DNA of 64,000 nucleotides from Brachionus rotundiformis (lineage: Eukaryota > Rotifera > Eurotatoria > Ploima > Brachionidae): NCBI GenBank assembly GCA_016802295.1, contig JAESIW010000137.1, positions 5,582,146 to 5,646,145 on the forward strand, written 5' to 3'. The position numbers and the translations under genes were made by a program. The notes under the pieces were generated by a model. That model was not told the origin of the DNA. It worked only from the letters and a program-made list of their open reading frames with translations, and did not search any database. Shown piece by piece: positions 45,893 through 58,561 of the stretch (position 1 is the first letter of the stretch; each line of letters opens with the position of its first letter).

Positions 45893-47801
45893 AAATTATT
45901 TTTTAAACGATTAATTTAGAAATGAAAACAAAAATATTATATCGCTTTGATTAAAAAAAAATTTTTCAAATAAAATTTAATTATTAAAAAAAAATTCAAA
46001 ATATGTTTAAAATGAATGCTAATAATAAATTTTTTGATATGATGGATACATTAACATTTTCTTTTACGAAAAAAAGGATATTTCTATATCATACTTAATA
46101 TTAAAAAATAAAAAAGTTTCCTTTGTGTTTCTGTTTTGATCAGAAAAATAAATCAAATTTTTTCGATATTTTTGTTGTTAACATGAGCTGATAATATTCA
46201 CAAAAAAAAATAATTATTTTTGTTCACTTTTAAATTTTCATCATAAGCATGTTTAAACTAATGTTATATTAAAAAAAAAAAGGAAAAATAAATTATATAA
46301 ATTTAAAATAACTAAAGCGTTCAGTAACAACCGTACCAAGATTTTATTTTAAAAAAAATGATAAAATAATAAATAAAAATTAAAAGTAATTAAGTTTTAA
46401 TTAACAAAAAAATTTAAAATGCTTTAAAAATGTATATTTTTTGATGTTTTTATTTGTTTTTTGGAGGGTACTGTAGGAGGACGCTTGTACGATTGTACTG
46501 AAGTAAAAATCCTCGCCATGTTAAAAGATTTGTCTATGAGGCTAGAAAGAATTTAAGTCTGTAAAAATATAAATAGACATAGTTACTGGATTTTTTTGTT
46601 CAATTATTGTTTAATTGATTTTTCGGTTCATAATTAATTGATCATTTGAAATTGCTATTAAGTATAAGAATTTAATTTTTAGTTTTTAGAATTAATTCAT
46701 TTTAGTAAAAGAGTTTTAAAGTTTCAAAAATTACAATTCAACAGCTCTGATAGAATCATTTAAAAAAAAGATTTTTATAAATTCGGCTTCATTAAGACTT
46801 TTAAAAAAATTCAAATAAAATTTAATTATACAAACAAATTTCAATGTATGCTTAAAATGAATTACTAGTATTTAATACAAATTCAAGTAAAAATTCTTTA
46901 TAAATAAAACTTTATTTGTAAATTAATTATTACTTATTAGTTTTAAAAAATTATGACGACATCTTTTCCTTAGAAGCCAGTGGGAAGTTTATCATACCAA
47001 AGAGTGGCGCTCTTTTGTTAAGAACCATTTAGATTAGATTGGAACCACAAACCAAGCGACTTCTCTCTCACTCGAGATAAAGTCTTAACTTAAAGTTACG
47101 TATATCTGCAGAGGGTTAGCTGTACAGCAAATTATCGTGCCCTCATATGAAAGACTTGGAAAAAGACCTATGTTTCCGTCTATGTTTCCGCCAAATAGAT
47201 CTTTTGCAGAATACGTGAAGGCAGCCACCACCCTCCTCTTTTTTCATCAGGGTTTCAGACCTACGGATCGGCAAAATTATGGTAACTGACATTTTTAAAA
47301 TATTCTTTCAAAAATTTAAAAATTTAATGATTTAAAAGACCAAAATGACATCCTATTATCGTTTTAGCAGAATTAAAACGATTCTTATTTTTTTCCATTA
47401 AAATAATTTACTAATTGAACATAATGACCATTTTTACTAAATTGGAAACAAAAACCTAGCTTAAATAGATATTTAATAAGAGTATAGATTCTTAATGGTT
47501 TTATTTCTAGAATTAAATATTTTTAACGAGATAATTCAAATGTTTTTAAAAAAATTAGGAACAAAAATACTTAAAGATAACTCTTTTTGTTGTTTCTTGT
47601 TTTAAAGAAAAAAATTAAATTTTCGACATACATTTTCATTCTAATAAAGTTTATTTTTGGCGAAAATACTCTTCAGGATGAGAATATCATTTTGGATATA
47701 AAAAAATGTTTTCAAAAACAATTTATTTAAACAACTAATTTTAAAAAAAATTAAATTTTAATTCAGAATTGAGTAACTGATTATTTATTTATCTTAAATT
47801 A
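45893..47801. other. Intergenic region with a GC-richer island
   Basis: Mostly AT-rich. The block 46960-47285 is clearly more GC-rich and has a few short open frames on both strands (minus-strand R-A-P-L-F-G-M-I-N-F-P-L-A-S) broken by stops. It includes a direct repeat of TATGTTTCCG (about 47169 and 47181). It may be a transposon scrap or an unrecognised RNA. Confidence 0.4.
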
Positions 47802-48266
47802 TTATATTAAGATGTATGGTTCATTTTCCTTCCATGGCATTGAAGAAACAGCCAGAATAGTATCGACCTTTTCATCTGCAAGTTTGCAACTTTCAATTTC
47901 CTTAAGACTTTCAATTTTGAGAAATCTTGGTTCAGATTCTTTGACTAATTCATCTTTTAAGCAATTTGTCTTTTGTAAAGTTACATCAAATCTGTACAAA
48001 ACCCCATTAACTATTTGAGATGTACCACTCTTAATGCAGACAAGCTTATGATAGTTTTTGGTTGAATTGTCGCGAATGTTGTATAAATGAGTGGCGTTTA
48101 ATGCCACTTGAATTACACTATTTGAATTCAAACTTTCGATTGATAATTGTTTTTGGTTACCGACAAGAACTCCATCAGAATTTTTACTTGGTCCACTTTG
48201 AATGCACTCTGAATAGACTGAAGAAAGAGCGACAAGTAAAATAGCTAAGCTTATTTGAAATTTCAT
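47802..48266 (-). CDS. Secreted cystatin-like cysteine-protease inhibitor
   Basis: A single-exon ORF of 154 residues. Residues 1-19 (MKFQISLAILLVALSSVYS) form a signal peptide. The mature part has an alpha-helix region S-V-I-Q-V-A-L-N-A-T-H-L-Y-N, then the first hairpin Q-I-V-N-G-V-L-Y-R-F-D-V-T-L, equivalent to the cystatin Q-x-V-x-G loop. The second hairpin M-P-W-K near the C-terminus is equivalent to the Pro-Trp loop. These two loops wedge into the active site of papain-family proteases, so inhibition of cathepsin-like enzymes is the expected role. Cys residues are compatible with two disulfides of type-2 cystatins, and N-linked sites (N-A-T, N-S-T) are present. The N-terminal Gly (S-G-P) is also present. 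No close neighbour shares the function. Confidence 0.87.
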   Translation of the reverse strand: MKFQISLAILLVALSSVYSECIQSGPSKNSDGVLVGNQKQLSIESLNSNSVIQVALNATHLYNIRDNSTKNYHKLVCIKSGTSQIVNGVLYRFDVTLQKTNCLKDELVKESEPRFLKIESLKEIESCKLADEKVDTILAVSSMPWKENEPYILI

Positions 48267-48974
48267 CTTGAATTCTATTTTAGCTTTGAATGATAAAAAT
48301 TATAAAATTCAGTTTTTTATGCAAATGAAAATTATTATTTGCGTATTTTTATTTGCCTATACGCTTGGTTTATTAAAATTTTTATAATATTGTTTATAAT
48401 AATTATTCATCAATTTATAAGCAATATAATCCTAGCTTCATAAATTAAAATAATATTTAGAAACAAAATTTTTTTAATTTTTCAAATTAAATATTAAGAT
48501 TATTTTTTCAATTTTTTTCTAATCTAAAGAATCATAGTCATATTTATCTATTTAGAATATTATTTCTCTAATTCAAATTTAAAGGTAAGCTCAATAATTC
48601 AATAAAACTCGAATATTTTTAATGAAAAATCCTTTTTCTCTTTGCTATTCAATTCAAAAATTACTTATAAAAATAATAATTATTAAATAATTCTCATTAT
48701 TCTAATAAAATAATAATTAAGGAAAATAATTCTCTCTTGACCGTGTTATTTTCTGAATTACTAGAACCAGCATGAATAACTTGAGTTTATATTAATTTTA
48801 AACAAATTCAGAAAATATCAAGACAATAATTACTTGACAAGATAATTAAAGCATTTTGGTTTAATTCCATAAAAAAAGGATTAAATCATGATCAATTAAT
48901 AAAATTATGGTTTAATTAAAACAAAAACTTGAATGTTAAATTTTATTTATATACTTTACAATTAAATAAAACAT
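48267..48974. other. AT-rich spacer
   Basis: Holds the cystatin promoter side and the 3' end of the next minus-strand gene. No features are seen. Confidence 0.4.
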
Positions 48975-50074
48975 TTAAATAAGATTTTCTAATTCAATTT
49001 GGTCATCTGATTGATTTAAAATCCTATCATTTGAATTTTGTCTTAAAAAATTCTTTGAGTTTGGATCACCGTCGATCTTTTTTTTCAATGAATTAGAACA
49101 GAAGTTTTTGTATCTATTCCATTCTAGAATTCGAAAATTAGATAATAAAATTTCAAAAATTTCCTTATCTTATAATTACCATAATCATCTTTGCTTTCCC
49201 TATCTCTGTCTTCTTCAATGTCGGTTTCTTCCTGTATTGACTTTTTCGATTCATCATCATCGTCTGAATCCACACAATTCTCACAAGTACCAAACTCGTA
49301 AGTCTCATCCACCACCATTTGTTTACTTATCATTTCTATGCTTGCCGGCGTCAGAATATCAGCTGATAAAATCTCAATGATACCATTGGAAGAGCTAACC
49401 GCGCTAGAAGACGAATTAGATACACCAAGATCATCTGGTGCATAATCAAACTCCTCATCACTGACTGTGTCATTGCTATTTGATAAAGAGTTATTCAAAA
49501 AAATCGGCTGTAATAGATGCTTCCTCAAAGCTAAAGGTATAGCTTCCAAACTAATAACATCTGCCTGAACATGGGTTATCAATCCAGATATTTGTAGCTG
49601 CTTATAAATTTGTAAATGAGAATTGTTAATGGCATAATACTTTCCATCATAGAATACTATTTGTAATTTAGGTGGTAAATTATCAGATTCAAGTATTTCA
49701 GTGGCGATTTCAGTGAGGGAATCGTCATCGATTCTATAAATGGTATCATCTAATGTAGAGTTTGAGTATCGGATACAATGTGGTGCTATGTATATTTGAC
49801 GAGTGTTTGATTCGGTAAATTTGGGAGCAGGTGGTACTTTTTTAAAGCTGTTTTTACTTGCTTGACTAGACTCTGGGCTCTTGTTAATAATATTATTATT
49901 ATAATGATTATTCATATTTAGGTCAAGAATCGAATCAGGACTTGACTGAAAATACTGAGGGGAAGTTGGTATGGCGTAAATTGGAGCTCGATTATGTGCT
50001 GGTGAATCGTTTAAGCGCAAACGATTGTTCGATTCGCCAGAACCAAATATTTTGTTCAGCACTTGTCTAAACAT
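48975..50074 (-). CDS. Protein with ParB/sulfiredoxin-like region
   Basis: Exon 1 is 50074-49180 and exon 2 is 49123-48975, joined by a 56 bp GT-AG intron. The total is 347 residues. Without the splice the frame ends in a hydrophobic tail encoded by the intron, so the join is preferred. Residues 1-85 are low complexity. Residues about 92-195 carry I-Y-I-A-P-H-C-I-R-Y-S, L-P-P-K-L-Q-I-V-F-Y-D-G-K-Y-Y-A-I-N-N-S-H-L and A-L-R-K-H-L-L. This order (I-R-x-S, a P-P-I/L-x-V strand, D-G-x-x-x-x-N/D-N/G-x-H/R) matches the ParB/sulfiredoxin-like fold seen in small animal proteins of unknown role. The His/Asn positions differ from catalytic sulfiredoxin, so activity cannot be assumed. The rest is acidic (D-S-D-D-D-D-E) and likely disordered. 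Confidence 0.72.
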
Positions 50075-53000
50075 TATGACATTTTATAAATCTAAAAAAA
50101 ATTAATTAGTGAATTGTTAAAAGCGGTTGATGCTTAATTAATACTGAGATATTTTAGAAAAAATTCAAGCAACAATTTTTAAATTTTGTCTCTTTTATTA
50201 AGTTTGATACGAGTGTCTTAAAAATGGAATAATTAGATTTAAGTCTCGAGTTAATGTTTTGATGAGCTTTTGCCTAGTTGGTAACAATGAATTTATAATG
50301 ATTACAATGTAATCAGATGCCGTTAAGATTAAGTAATTCCTAATTTTAATAAACATCAGAGTTTGATTTTAAACAAAGCAGATAAAATTTCAATTCTCTA
50401 AATAAACAAGTCGTGATTAGGTTCTATAAAATAAGACTTAATTAGAATAAGGAATATAGAAAAGTGCTTGACGCTTATTATTAGTTCAATCAAGAAAATT
50501 TACTAGCATTTATGGTTTAAAAATTTGATTAAAAACTAAAAAATAAATTCAAAATTAATCAAAATATTTTAAAAATTCTCTTTATCTTATCTTATCTGTG
50601 TAAATTTATAGATCGAACTCTGAAAGGATTTAATGGTCCAAAACAAACACGTGTTTTTCTATTTAAAAAAAGTTTTTGAGCGGATTATTATTATGTAATC
50701 GAATTGGCTCGGCTTAAATGAAATTAAAAATAGCTTGGTAAAATGAACAAGAACAATGTTTAATTTTTCTTTTGATAAGATTTTTGTATGGAAAGTTTTC
50801 AAATAAATCTAATGAAAACTTTTATAAATTAAAGCTTACTTAAAGCAAGTACATCAAAAAAAATTTCAATTTTAAAAAAATAAAAAATTTGTCTGGCATT
50901 TTGAACTAAGTGTAAAAACATTTATTTTTAATATTCAATAACTCATAACGATTTTAAAAAAATGTTTTTTTCTCCTAAATTAATTTATATATTAACTATT
51001 GCTGTTTTTTTTTCTTATTAAAGAAATAAAATGGAACCGATGGCTTATAAATTATGTAAAAAGTATATTTTTGTATAAGAAAATATAGAACCCTTTAAAT
51101 ATTGAATTGTTAAAAAATAAGCTCTAAATTGATTAAAACGCTTTGTCTTAGACTTTCATGTAATTAAATTAACATACTTAAAAAAGATTGTATGATGAAA
51201 TTTTATTTAAAAAAGACGATAGTGAAGAAAAAATTAATTATTTTAGTTGGGAAGAGAGAGAAATATTTTATTTTATTTTATTTTTTTGGGAATTTAATGT
51301 CAAAGAAGCGTTATGAATAAATTAGAGACTTTTAGTTACAAATCATTTTTCTGATTAATTTTTATTAAAATGCTAAGGAAAATTATCAATAATGTCACTG
51401 GTACGGGCTTAAATTAACTTTACGATCCCTAAAAATAAAACTCATTTAAAAACAAACTATGATAAACGAAATAAATTGCTCAATTTATCTTCTAAATTTT
51501 CTTGTAAATATCCAATATTTGGTATTTTAGAATTGAGCGAAACTATTGTATAAACAATTCCAAAGATAATATTAGCAATTATTAGAAAGCAAACTTTTGG
51601 CTAATTCAATAAGAACTAATTGCGTCTATTTTGCAATTCAAATATAATTAATTTTTAAATAGATTTTAGTTCGCTCCTTCCTTTAATTTCTTTATTGATA
51701 ATTTCTTGGAGAACCACTCGATCCGTTCTGCTAGAGCTTACATCACAAGCGGATTTATTTTATCCACTCGATTCTATAAACATTTGAAAGGTTCATCAAT
51801 AAAACTAATAAATAAATTTTTAATTAAATGCACCAGACTAAGAATAAATTAATTAAACATTGATCAAATTTTTAAACTTTTTACGATACGCCAGGCATTT
51901 CAGCTATTTTGCCTTATTTGATTACACCAAGAGCTCAATTTGTTTGTAAATGCTAACTTGATGATAGTGGCTATTTTTCTCTATTGATTGATTAATAAAT
52001 TAAACAAAATATATTTGTTTTCATTTAAAAGATAATATAGTTTTAGATTTTTTAAGAAAAAATTACGTGACTTTTTTTATCAATTATATTTTTTTAAATT
52101 AGCGTGTTTAGATTTACCTTTTTTAACCATATTTCATGATTTTTCAGTGATCTAAAACGTTTTAGCTTGTATTAATTATTTACGATTTTATAAGTTAATT
52201 TAAAAGAATGATCAATTTAGTTTGATTGTTGATATTGTAAATTATTAAAATATGATTTTTTTTAATGGAAAAAAAATAATGCAAACTGTTTTTTTAAATT
52301 CATCTAATGATGTTAATAATTTTCTAATTTGTTCTTTTCTAAAATGTAACACTGATGTTAAAATTTATAATTAATTTAAATAAAAAATTGACTTTGTCTA
52401 ATCCGTCAATTAAACTTTATAATAAAAAATAAATTTAAAAAAATTTTATTACAAATTACTTATAATTACTATTTTAAAATATTGAAAAAAAATTTAACGT
52501 GAGAAAGTTAATTATTGTTTTAATTTTGATACAAAATAATTTCTTATTTCATCTTATTTGAATGCAATTAAAATATTAAGTTAATTAATTTTTAAACCTG
52601 GAAAGGGCCTAGAAAAAAAAGCACTCTAGATTCTTGTTTAAGGATATTTTTAACTCAAATTGAATTTTCTTGGCAAAAAAAATTATCAACAACGGAAGAA
52701 TTAAATAAAATGAAAAAAATCATCGTTTTTTAATATATAAATTTTTTTCTAATTAAGACACATGATAAAGATAATAATTATTTTTTTTCTAGTTCCCAAG
52801 AGATTTTTTTGTTTTACTAAATTTGCAATAAATCAAAGAAATTATTTTTGGTTCGAATGATCCATAAAACAAAATCTAAACCAACTGAGATCTGACCGAT
52901 GTAATCTCCAAGGACTGTCTTATTGCTTGTTTAACCTGATTAATAAACTTCTTCCATTTATCTTAAGCAAAAAACTTAACTGAGAAAAACAAGAAATGAA

Positions 53001-56000
53001 AATAATAAAACTAATATTTATTTCGTAAATTTAAATTTTGATTCTTTAAGCCATTTAGCCGTAATTAATACTCTCTAAAGAGTTTCCTTGAAATAATTTC
53101 ATGATTTATTTATGCTTTTGGCTCTGTTACTCATTAGTAAAAGTATGTACAGTTTATTTACGTCGATCACTTTTATTGAGAATATCTTCCTTGTATTAGA
53201 TAAACAATGTCTTCAAGAGCTAAAAAAAAATTGCCTAAATAGCTATTTTTGCGTTGATTTATGCAAACAAGTTTTATTAATTTTGCAATCTATTTTCCCT
53301 GTTATTATTTATGCTATTCTTATCTTGTTCGATCTGAACACTTCAAGTTCCTTTCAAGTGACATTCAGGCTTTAATAATATTCCGAATAGAAAATCAATA
53401 TCTAAAAAGGCTTTGGTTAAAACTAGTTTTTATCTAAAATAAATAGTCTATGATTCATTTGACACCCAATTCAAGTCCCTAAGCGTTTACATTAAAAATA
53501 AATTATTACTTAATTTCTACTTACAACTATTAATTATTTTTTCTCTTTAATTAGTGACTTACTAAATCTGAATTAAAATTTTTATTTATAAAAAATAAAT
53601 CCAATTTCCTGAAATCTATAATTGAATTGTCTGATGAAAAATAATTTAAAAACTGAAATGATATTTATAATTTTTTGGTGTATAGATCCAGCTTAGATTT
53701 AACCAGATAAAGCCGATCAATTAAAGGTTATAAAAATAAAGTGCTGAAACAAAATAGTTCATTTGATTTGACTAGACTGGACTTTGCGTCATAAAATTTA
53801 AATATTTAGCTTTTAAATTGTATGATATACAAAAAGATAAGAAACAATTTAATGACCAAGTTTTAATTTTTCAAATTTAAAAAAAAACAGATAACATTGG
53901 TTTAGACAAATCAAAAATAATTAGTGCATTTCAAAAAAATAAAATAAAATAATATTTTTCGATAAAGCTTAGAGACTTAGATATGGTTTAAATTTTTAAT
54001 TATGGTCACTCAATATTTATTTGCACTTTTCCGAAAGTCTTACTTGATAAAAAAATACAAGATAATTTCTTTATACATAAATTAAAGAGATCATTTTTTT
54101 ATCTAAAATTAAGATCAAAATTTCACAGAAGCTCAAATGATGATAAATTGCTTGTCATCATGTTGCCTGGACACTATACGGCATTTGTTGACCATTTAAC
54201 TTTGTTGCATGACTCTTAGAAAGATAATTTATCAAGAAAATATGTTTTTGAGTTTTTTTTTCTATTTGAATATTAAGAGCATATTTTCGATAAAATATAT
54301 GTATTTATAATATTTAAACTAAGGAAATATTAGATAAGGATGATTGAGATATTTCAATTACGGTTTATTTTATTTTTATTATTTATTTGTTTATCGAAAA
54401 ATCTTTTAAAAATATGATTAATATTAAATCGACTTGTAAACAAGTGTTGAAATCACATCAGAAATATAAAAATATTACTTTTAAAATAGCATAAATATGA
54501 TTCTTTATTTGCCAAATAAATTCTGATAGAGAAATTTAGTTTATTAAATTTAATATTTTGCTATATTTGAAAAATGGAAAAATCTTGTACTTTTATCTAA
54601 GCATTTGTGCTTGGTAAAATACATTTGGAATTGACTTTTCTATTTAGAATATAAAAATATAATTTTGATTTCAAAACTTTGGTGGTTACTGGTTTCGTGA
54701 ACAATTCTGAACACAAAATCCAACCTATGTAATGCTTTAGTGTAAAATTATTTAAATAATATAAATCAAAGTATTATTTTTAAATTTTTTTGATATTTTT
54801 CTCTTAAATATCATTTGGTCCATAATATAATATCCAACTTTTTCATTTTAATCTAAATCAAAATTTTGTTTTATTTTATTATTTTATTCAGAAAAAGAAT
54901 AGTTGACTAAGTTAAATTAAATTAAATTATTTTTGAGAAATGATTTTAAATAAAAAACCTTTCCTTAAAGTTTTTTAATTATTTATTTTAAAATATTAAA
55001 TTTCGTTATTAAAATAAGAAGATGTTAGTTTAAAAATAAATTTTTAATTTTTATACTGAGTTTTTTCTTCTCTTTTTATTCTCTTACTTAATTGGATTTT
55101 TATTACAAAATCAATAATTTAGCATGCTCAATTAGATAAATTTAACCCAAATAAGATTTTATATTTAATTTTGAAAATTCATTTCCGTGTATATAAAATT
55201 AACTCGGAAATTTATTGCTCTCTAATTTGAGTTAGTTGACATGAAGCCTCGGGTATAAGTTGATTTACAAATAAAATCAAATATTTTTGATTATCATCTA
55301 AATATAGCTTTTAACAAATACAATGGGATTAGTTTATCTATATAACCTTGAGGGTCATGTCAAATTGTGATTTTTAGATCAATAAAGAAAATAAAATTTA
55401 TCGAAATAAATTATCAGCTAAGACAATCGGATCTTTTAAAAAAGACATTTTCCAAATATTGAAAAATAATCTTAAAAGCAACTATCACTTTTAGTAAAAA
55501 TTTAAATTAGAATATAGAAGGAAGATTGTTGTCTATATTTTAGAGAAAATTTGCACAATAACATCTTTATTTATTTAAATCATGATTCAATAAATTATCA
55601 TCCATCTATTTATAAAAAGGAGAGTAAATAAAGAAATTCGATCAATTGAATAAATAGATCTTTATTTAAATATACTAGAATTGAGAACAAGAACTTTATT
55701 GTTTATATATACATTTTTTGATTTTACTTCCAGACTATTTGCAATGAAACTTTTCGCTTTGTTTTGGGCATCATATTTGAAATAAAAAATTAATTGTTAT
55801 TCAAAAATATATACATTTTAATGAACAAAAAAAACTATTGAATTTTGTAAATCAATCATGCCAAATAAATTGGAAGATGGACAGGCTTTTATGATTATGC
55901 AGATTTATTAAATTCCTAATCAAAATCTGTGGCTTGACTCACACACAACTTTTTAAAAAATAAAACTACATTAAATGAATCAAAATCATTGAAAATATTT

Positions 56001-56072
56001 TATTATTTAAATAATTTAATTTTTGACTAATATAAATTTAAACATTTTTTATTCATTAAATACAAATAATGC
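50075..56072. other. 6 kb gene desert
   Basis: No reliable coding region. The longest ORF (53112-53375) is hydrophobic low complexity and is rejected. Slightly GC-richer patches lie near 51680-51760 and 54130-54210. Long A/T runs dominate. Confidence 0.45.
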
Positions 56073-57146
56073 TTAGTAAAGCATGTCGTTATTATTAAAA
56101 TTATTAATTGGTTTGCCGATGGCTGATTTTTGAAGATATGGAAATACCTGTTCTCTTAAGATCTGATAATATCGATCCCTTATATAATTAGATGATTCAA
56201 GTTCGATTATATCAAGTTTTAACGAATTGTTCACTTTGGCAAACTGTGGTACAATTTTTCCTTCGTTCGATACCTCAATATCCTCTGGTTTATAAGCATC
56301 AAAATTAAGGCTAATTTTTGGTAAATTATCTGTCAGATCATGTTCGACGACAATATCTTCATCATCACTCTCTTGATTAGTATTTAGCATCGTACCTAGA
56401 CTTAAACTTTGAGATCCATTTTTCATAAATTTTTTAATTCTTTTTGATCGACGCTTGTTACTGACCAAATTACCATTAATAAAATTAATATGCTCTTTAT
56501 TTAGTAAATCATTGTCCCGGACCGATGAACTTATAGATGATAGCCGCTTAATACTGTTATATTTGGACAAACCAATACCAGAGTCGATTTCTGATTGAAT
56601 TGTGCTCAACTTAGGCTCTGGTTTTGGTGCTTCTGTTTTTTTTGGCTGGAGCGAAAATGACGACGAGGACGAAATCAATGGCGGAATCGATTTGCTGTTG
56701 TAATAAGTAAAAAAATCATTTTCGTTCAAAAAGTTAAGTCTTGATCTTTGACGTAAATTAAAAAAACAACTTAAAATTAACAAAATTAACAGTCCTGAAG
56801 ATAAAATTGACAAAATTATTATTATTATTATTAAATTTTGTTTTGAAGTTTTAATAATTTTTTCCTGACCAACTGATGTAGATAAATCTGGCTCGTCTAT
56901 TGGTATGTTAATGGTTGAATTTAGTTCAGAATTTGATAATTTCTTTAAATGTATCAATAGAAAATTTTCAACCAATTTCATAAAATTTGCCCGAAAATCG
57001 GTCCGATTTAGGCCATGTAGCCGTTCAACCGATTTTTTGTGCTTAAGGAGTTCATTGTTTATCTGGGTAACCAAATCTTTGGATGATCGATAATCAAGAC
57101 AATTAATCAAATCGATTAACAAAAGGATCAATATAAAAAATTTCAT
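56073..57146 (-). CDS. Unknown single-pass membrane protein
   Basis: A single-exon ORF. I start at the second ATG (57146), because M-K-F-F-I-L-I-L-L-L-I-D-L-I-N-C is a classic signal peptide; the frame also has an ATG 18 codons upstream (57200). The product is about 357 residues. It has an ectodomain of roughly 95 residues rich in charged helices with two potential N-glycosylation sites (N-R-T, N-S-T). Then come one transmembrane helix (I-I-I-I-I-L-S-I-L-S-S-G-L-L-I-L-L-I-L-S-C) and a 220-residue cytosolic tail. The tail has a Ser-rich patch, a basic K-R-R-S-K-R-I-K-K cluster and acidic stretches. I recognise no family. It could be a receptor-like or adhesion protein lacking known domains. 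Confidence 0.7.
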   Translation of the reverse strand: MKFFILILLLIDLINCLDYRSSKDLVTQINNELLKHKKSVERLHGLNRTDFRANFMKLVENFLLIHLKKLSNSELNSTINIPIDEPDLSTSVGQEKIIKTSKQNLIIIIIILSILSSGLLILLILSCFFNLRQRSRLNFLNENDFFTYYNSKSIPPLISSSSSFSLQPKKTEAPKPEPKLSTIQSEIDSGIGLSKYNSIKRLSSISSSVRDNDLLNKEHINFINGNLVSNKRRSKRIKKFMKNGSQSLSLGTMLNTNQESDDEDIVVEHDLTDNLPKISLNFDAYKPEDIEVSNEGKIVPQFAKVNNSLKLDIIELESSNYIRDRYYQILREQVFPYLQKSAIGKPINNFNNNDMLY

Positions 57147-57200
57147 TATTTTTACTTTATAAAAAATTAAAAATCTACTAAAGTAGTTTAGACTGAGCAT

Positions 57201-58224
57201 TTAGATGTTTGCTAGGAGATTAAATTTCTTATTAGTTAAAATTTGTTGGTTTAGAGGCGTTTAATTAAACAATTTATGATGGGATTATTTTGTTTTATGA
57301 ATTTTTTAATTTTTTTTATGCCTGAATAAATATGAAATATAAAGCAGTGTCTTGGTGATATTAACTGTTCTTTTTTAATTAATTTTTTGATTTTTTAGCT
57401 TTCTCAAGCCTATTTGATACTTTTTTAGGTAAAGCAAAAATAATTTTTACCTTTTGGCATCAAAACAAGAATTTGTTTTTCACCTTATGTAATTTTTAAT
57501 ACTTAATTAAAAAATTAGTTAAAATTGTCCAGAAGCAGAGCTCATTTATCTTTGCCAAAAGCTTCTAAGCATTCACATTAATTAATATTTTGATTATTGA
57601 ATTATTATTTGGTCTCGACAAAGTTGTATATATAACTTGATACGATATGTATAAAAATAAATGAAAAAGCTTTATCTATCTAGATGACCATATTTTGATT
57701 AATTTAATTGTTTTAAAATTGACCTATAGAAGCCCTAAATCAATCAAGTATAATTTTTTTTTGACGTGTTTTTTTCTATGTTGTAAAGTTTGGACACAGC
57801 CACCAGGCACTTATCATAAAAGCTTATATACCCTTGTCAGACTTGGCTTTACTCGATGCTAACTTTTTGTTTAACTTTAGACACTTATAATACTTAAATA
57901 ACACATAAAGTTGGGATACAAAATACCAAATTATTTAATTCATTTAATATAATATATTATAAATAATATAATTGTCTCTTTTTATATTTTTTAAGTAAAT
58001 ATTAAAACGCCTAATAAAAATTAAATTGATTTAAATTTCATTTTTGTATATTTAACACTTTTTTTATCTATACTTTACCATAATGCTTTTGCAATCTTAA
58101 TAAATTCAGCTTGAATATTTCTCATAATTAATATAACATTGAAGAAATAAAAATAATAATAAGAAGATAATATCCCAAGTACCAATTTCTGCAAGAAATT
58201 TTCAATAAATTAACGATTTTGTCT
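57201..58224. other. AT-rich intergenic region
   Basis: A less AT-rich strip near 57775-57860 contains no recognisable gene. Otherwise there are only A/T runs. Confidence 0.4.
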
Positions 58225-58348
58225 TATCGATAAAAGCACCTTAAAATTGGTTAAATTTATCGATAAGATATCGATATTATTTATCGCTTGTCAATCGATA
58301 GTAATTATCGTTAGTTAAGCGATGTAAAATATCGCTTCGTTATCGATA
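58225..58348. promoter_or_regulatory. Cluster of TATCGATA palindromes
   Basis: Four exact TATCGATA octamers occur at 58225-58232, 58258-58265, 58269-58276 and 58341-58348. There is also AATCGATA (58293-58300) and several TTATCG half-sites, all within 124 bp of 70-80% AT DNA. TATCGATA is the DRE core bound by DREF in Drosophila at promoters of growth and replication genes. Whether this species uses it is an inference. The cluster lies downstream of the minus-strand BEN gene and roughly 1.1 kb upstream of the start of the minus-strand membrane protein's 5' side, so its target is unclear. A transposon-end array is an alternative. Confidence 0.55.
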
Positions 58349-58561
58349 GAATAAAAATGAAAAAATTTTGAATTTTTTTGAAAAAATTTATTATTAATGG
58401 AATTTTAATTAAGAAAATAAAAATACATAAATTTTTAAGCATGAATTAAACAAAATAAAAAAGTACAATTTTTAAAACTTAAATTATTGCAAAAAATTCT
58501 AATACAAAACACTTTTATATCCAGATCAAATAAATAAGTTAATTTTAAAATTTTTAGTTAG

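Noticed and set aside
53112..53375. 87-residue plus-strand ORF in the gene desert
   Set aside because: Hydrophobic low-complexity translation of T-rich DNA, no conserved motif, no splice context; likely chance.
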